Origin: an uncultured Planctomycetaceae bacterium
GTDB lineage: Bacteria; Planctomycetota; Planctomycetia; Pirellulales; Pirellulaceae
DNA: 6,268 nt
Direction: 5' to 3'
Assembly: GCA_937967755.1 (NCBI GenBank)
Contig: CALBTA010000244.1
Location: 1 to 6,268 of the forward strand
Shown piece by piece: positions 5,988 through 6,268 of the stretch. The notes below the pieces were generated by a model, which was not told the DNA's origin, did not search any database, and worked only from the letters and a program-made list of their open reading frames with translations. The first letter of the stretch is position 1, and each line of letters opens with the position of its first letter. The position numbers were made by a program, and so were the translations under genes.

Positions 5988-6268
5988 TTGAACAATTACC
6001 TCCGCATCTACGTCACGTTTCTAAGAAACAGCCTCGTCCGGGATATGCAGTTTCGCTCGAACTTCATCATCGAGTGTTTCAGCAGCATGTCTTGGGTGTT
6101 CATGAATATCGGGTTCTACCTGATTGTGTTCCAGTACACCGACCGCATTGGCGATTGGCAGAAGTGGGACTTTTTTGTCTTCCTGGCGACGACGCTGCTG
6201 ATCAACAGCTTGATGCAAACTTTCTTTATGCCGGGGGCGGCGAACTTCAGCGAGCTGATCCGCACCGG
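5988..6268 (+). CDS. Second ABC-2 family permease (DUF990), cut off by the window end
   Basis: Only the first 93 codons are present; the frame is open to the last base. The N-terminus (LNNYLRIYVTFLRNSLVRD, initiator TTG read as Met) is amphipathic and basic, as in the family. It is followed by membrane segments at about 26-50 and 60-82, then by FFMPGAANFSELIRT, the beginning of the motif that appears as IREGEIKKFLIQPID in the preceding permease. The two are thus paralogous halves of one transporter. An in-frame TGA at 5970-5972 closes the frame upstream. TTG 5988 is the first possible start; the next ATG (6045) would delete the conserved N-terminal helix. No Shine-Dalgarno is visible. The 84-nt gap after the first permease suggests a shared transcript. 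The ATPase of the system is expected downstream, outside the window. Confidence 0.85.
   Translation, partial: MNNYLRIYVTFLRNSLVRDMQFRSNFIIECFSSMSWVFMNIGFYLIVFQYTDRIGDWQKWDFFVFLATTLLINSLMQTFFMPGAANFSELIRT

Overview
The window looks like a piece of a Planctomycetota chromosome, probably from the Pirellulales side of the phylum. The evidence is indirect. Base composition is moderately GC-rich. Four of the five genes lack a clear Shine-Dalgarno sequence, and GTG/TTG starts are used. Every spacer is filled with small palindromic or tandem repeats of kinds I recall as widely dispersed in planctomycete genomes. No rRNA, tRNA, CRISPR array, transposase or phage gene is visible.

Layout, left to right. 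Positions 1-139 are non-coding and carry a hairpin repeat. At 140-748 (minus strand) lies a small exported protein with one clear and one degenerate PDZ domain. A 288-nt divergent spacer (749-1036) with two short palindromes follows. At 1037-2815 and 3144-4982 (plus strand) are two ABCB-type half-transporters, each a six-helix membrane domain fused to an ATPase domain. They are separated by 328 nt of repeat-rich DNA. After a strong hairpin at 4982-5030 comes an ABC-2 family permease of the DUF990 (ABC2_membrane_6) kind at 5073-5903. A pair of tandem repeats follows, and then the start of a second, related permease (5988 onward) that runs off the end of the window.

How the genes fit together. 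The two half-transporters have complementary defects. The first has Asp in place of the catalytic Glu after Walker B but an intact LSGGQ. The second keeps the Glu but has LSLGQ. This is the pattern of heterodimeric exporters with one degenerate and one working ATP site (TM287/288, BmrC/D, LmrC/D type), so the two very likely form one exporter. Its substrate cannot be read from the sequence. The two DUF990 permeases should form the membrane part of a second, unrelated ABC transporter. Its separate ATPase is not in the window and would be expected just downstream. The PDZ gene is divergent and has no evident link to the transporters.

I found no convincing new multi-gene system. The points most worth a second look are the repeat mosaic that abuts nearly every gene end, the large inverted repeat between two partner genes that are normally tightly coupled, and a double palindrome after the second ABC gene that can fold in two mutually exclusive ways.
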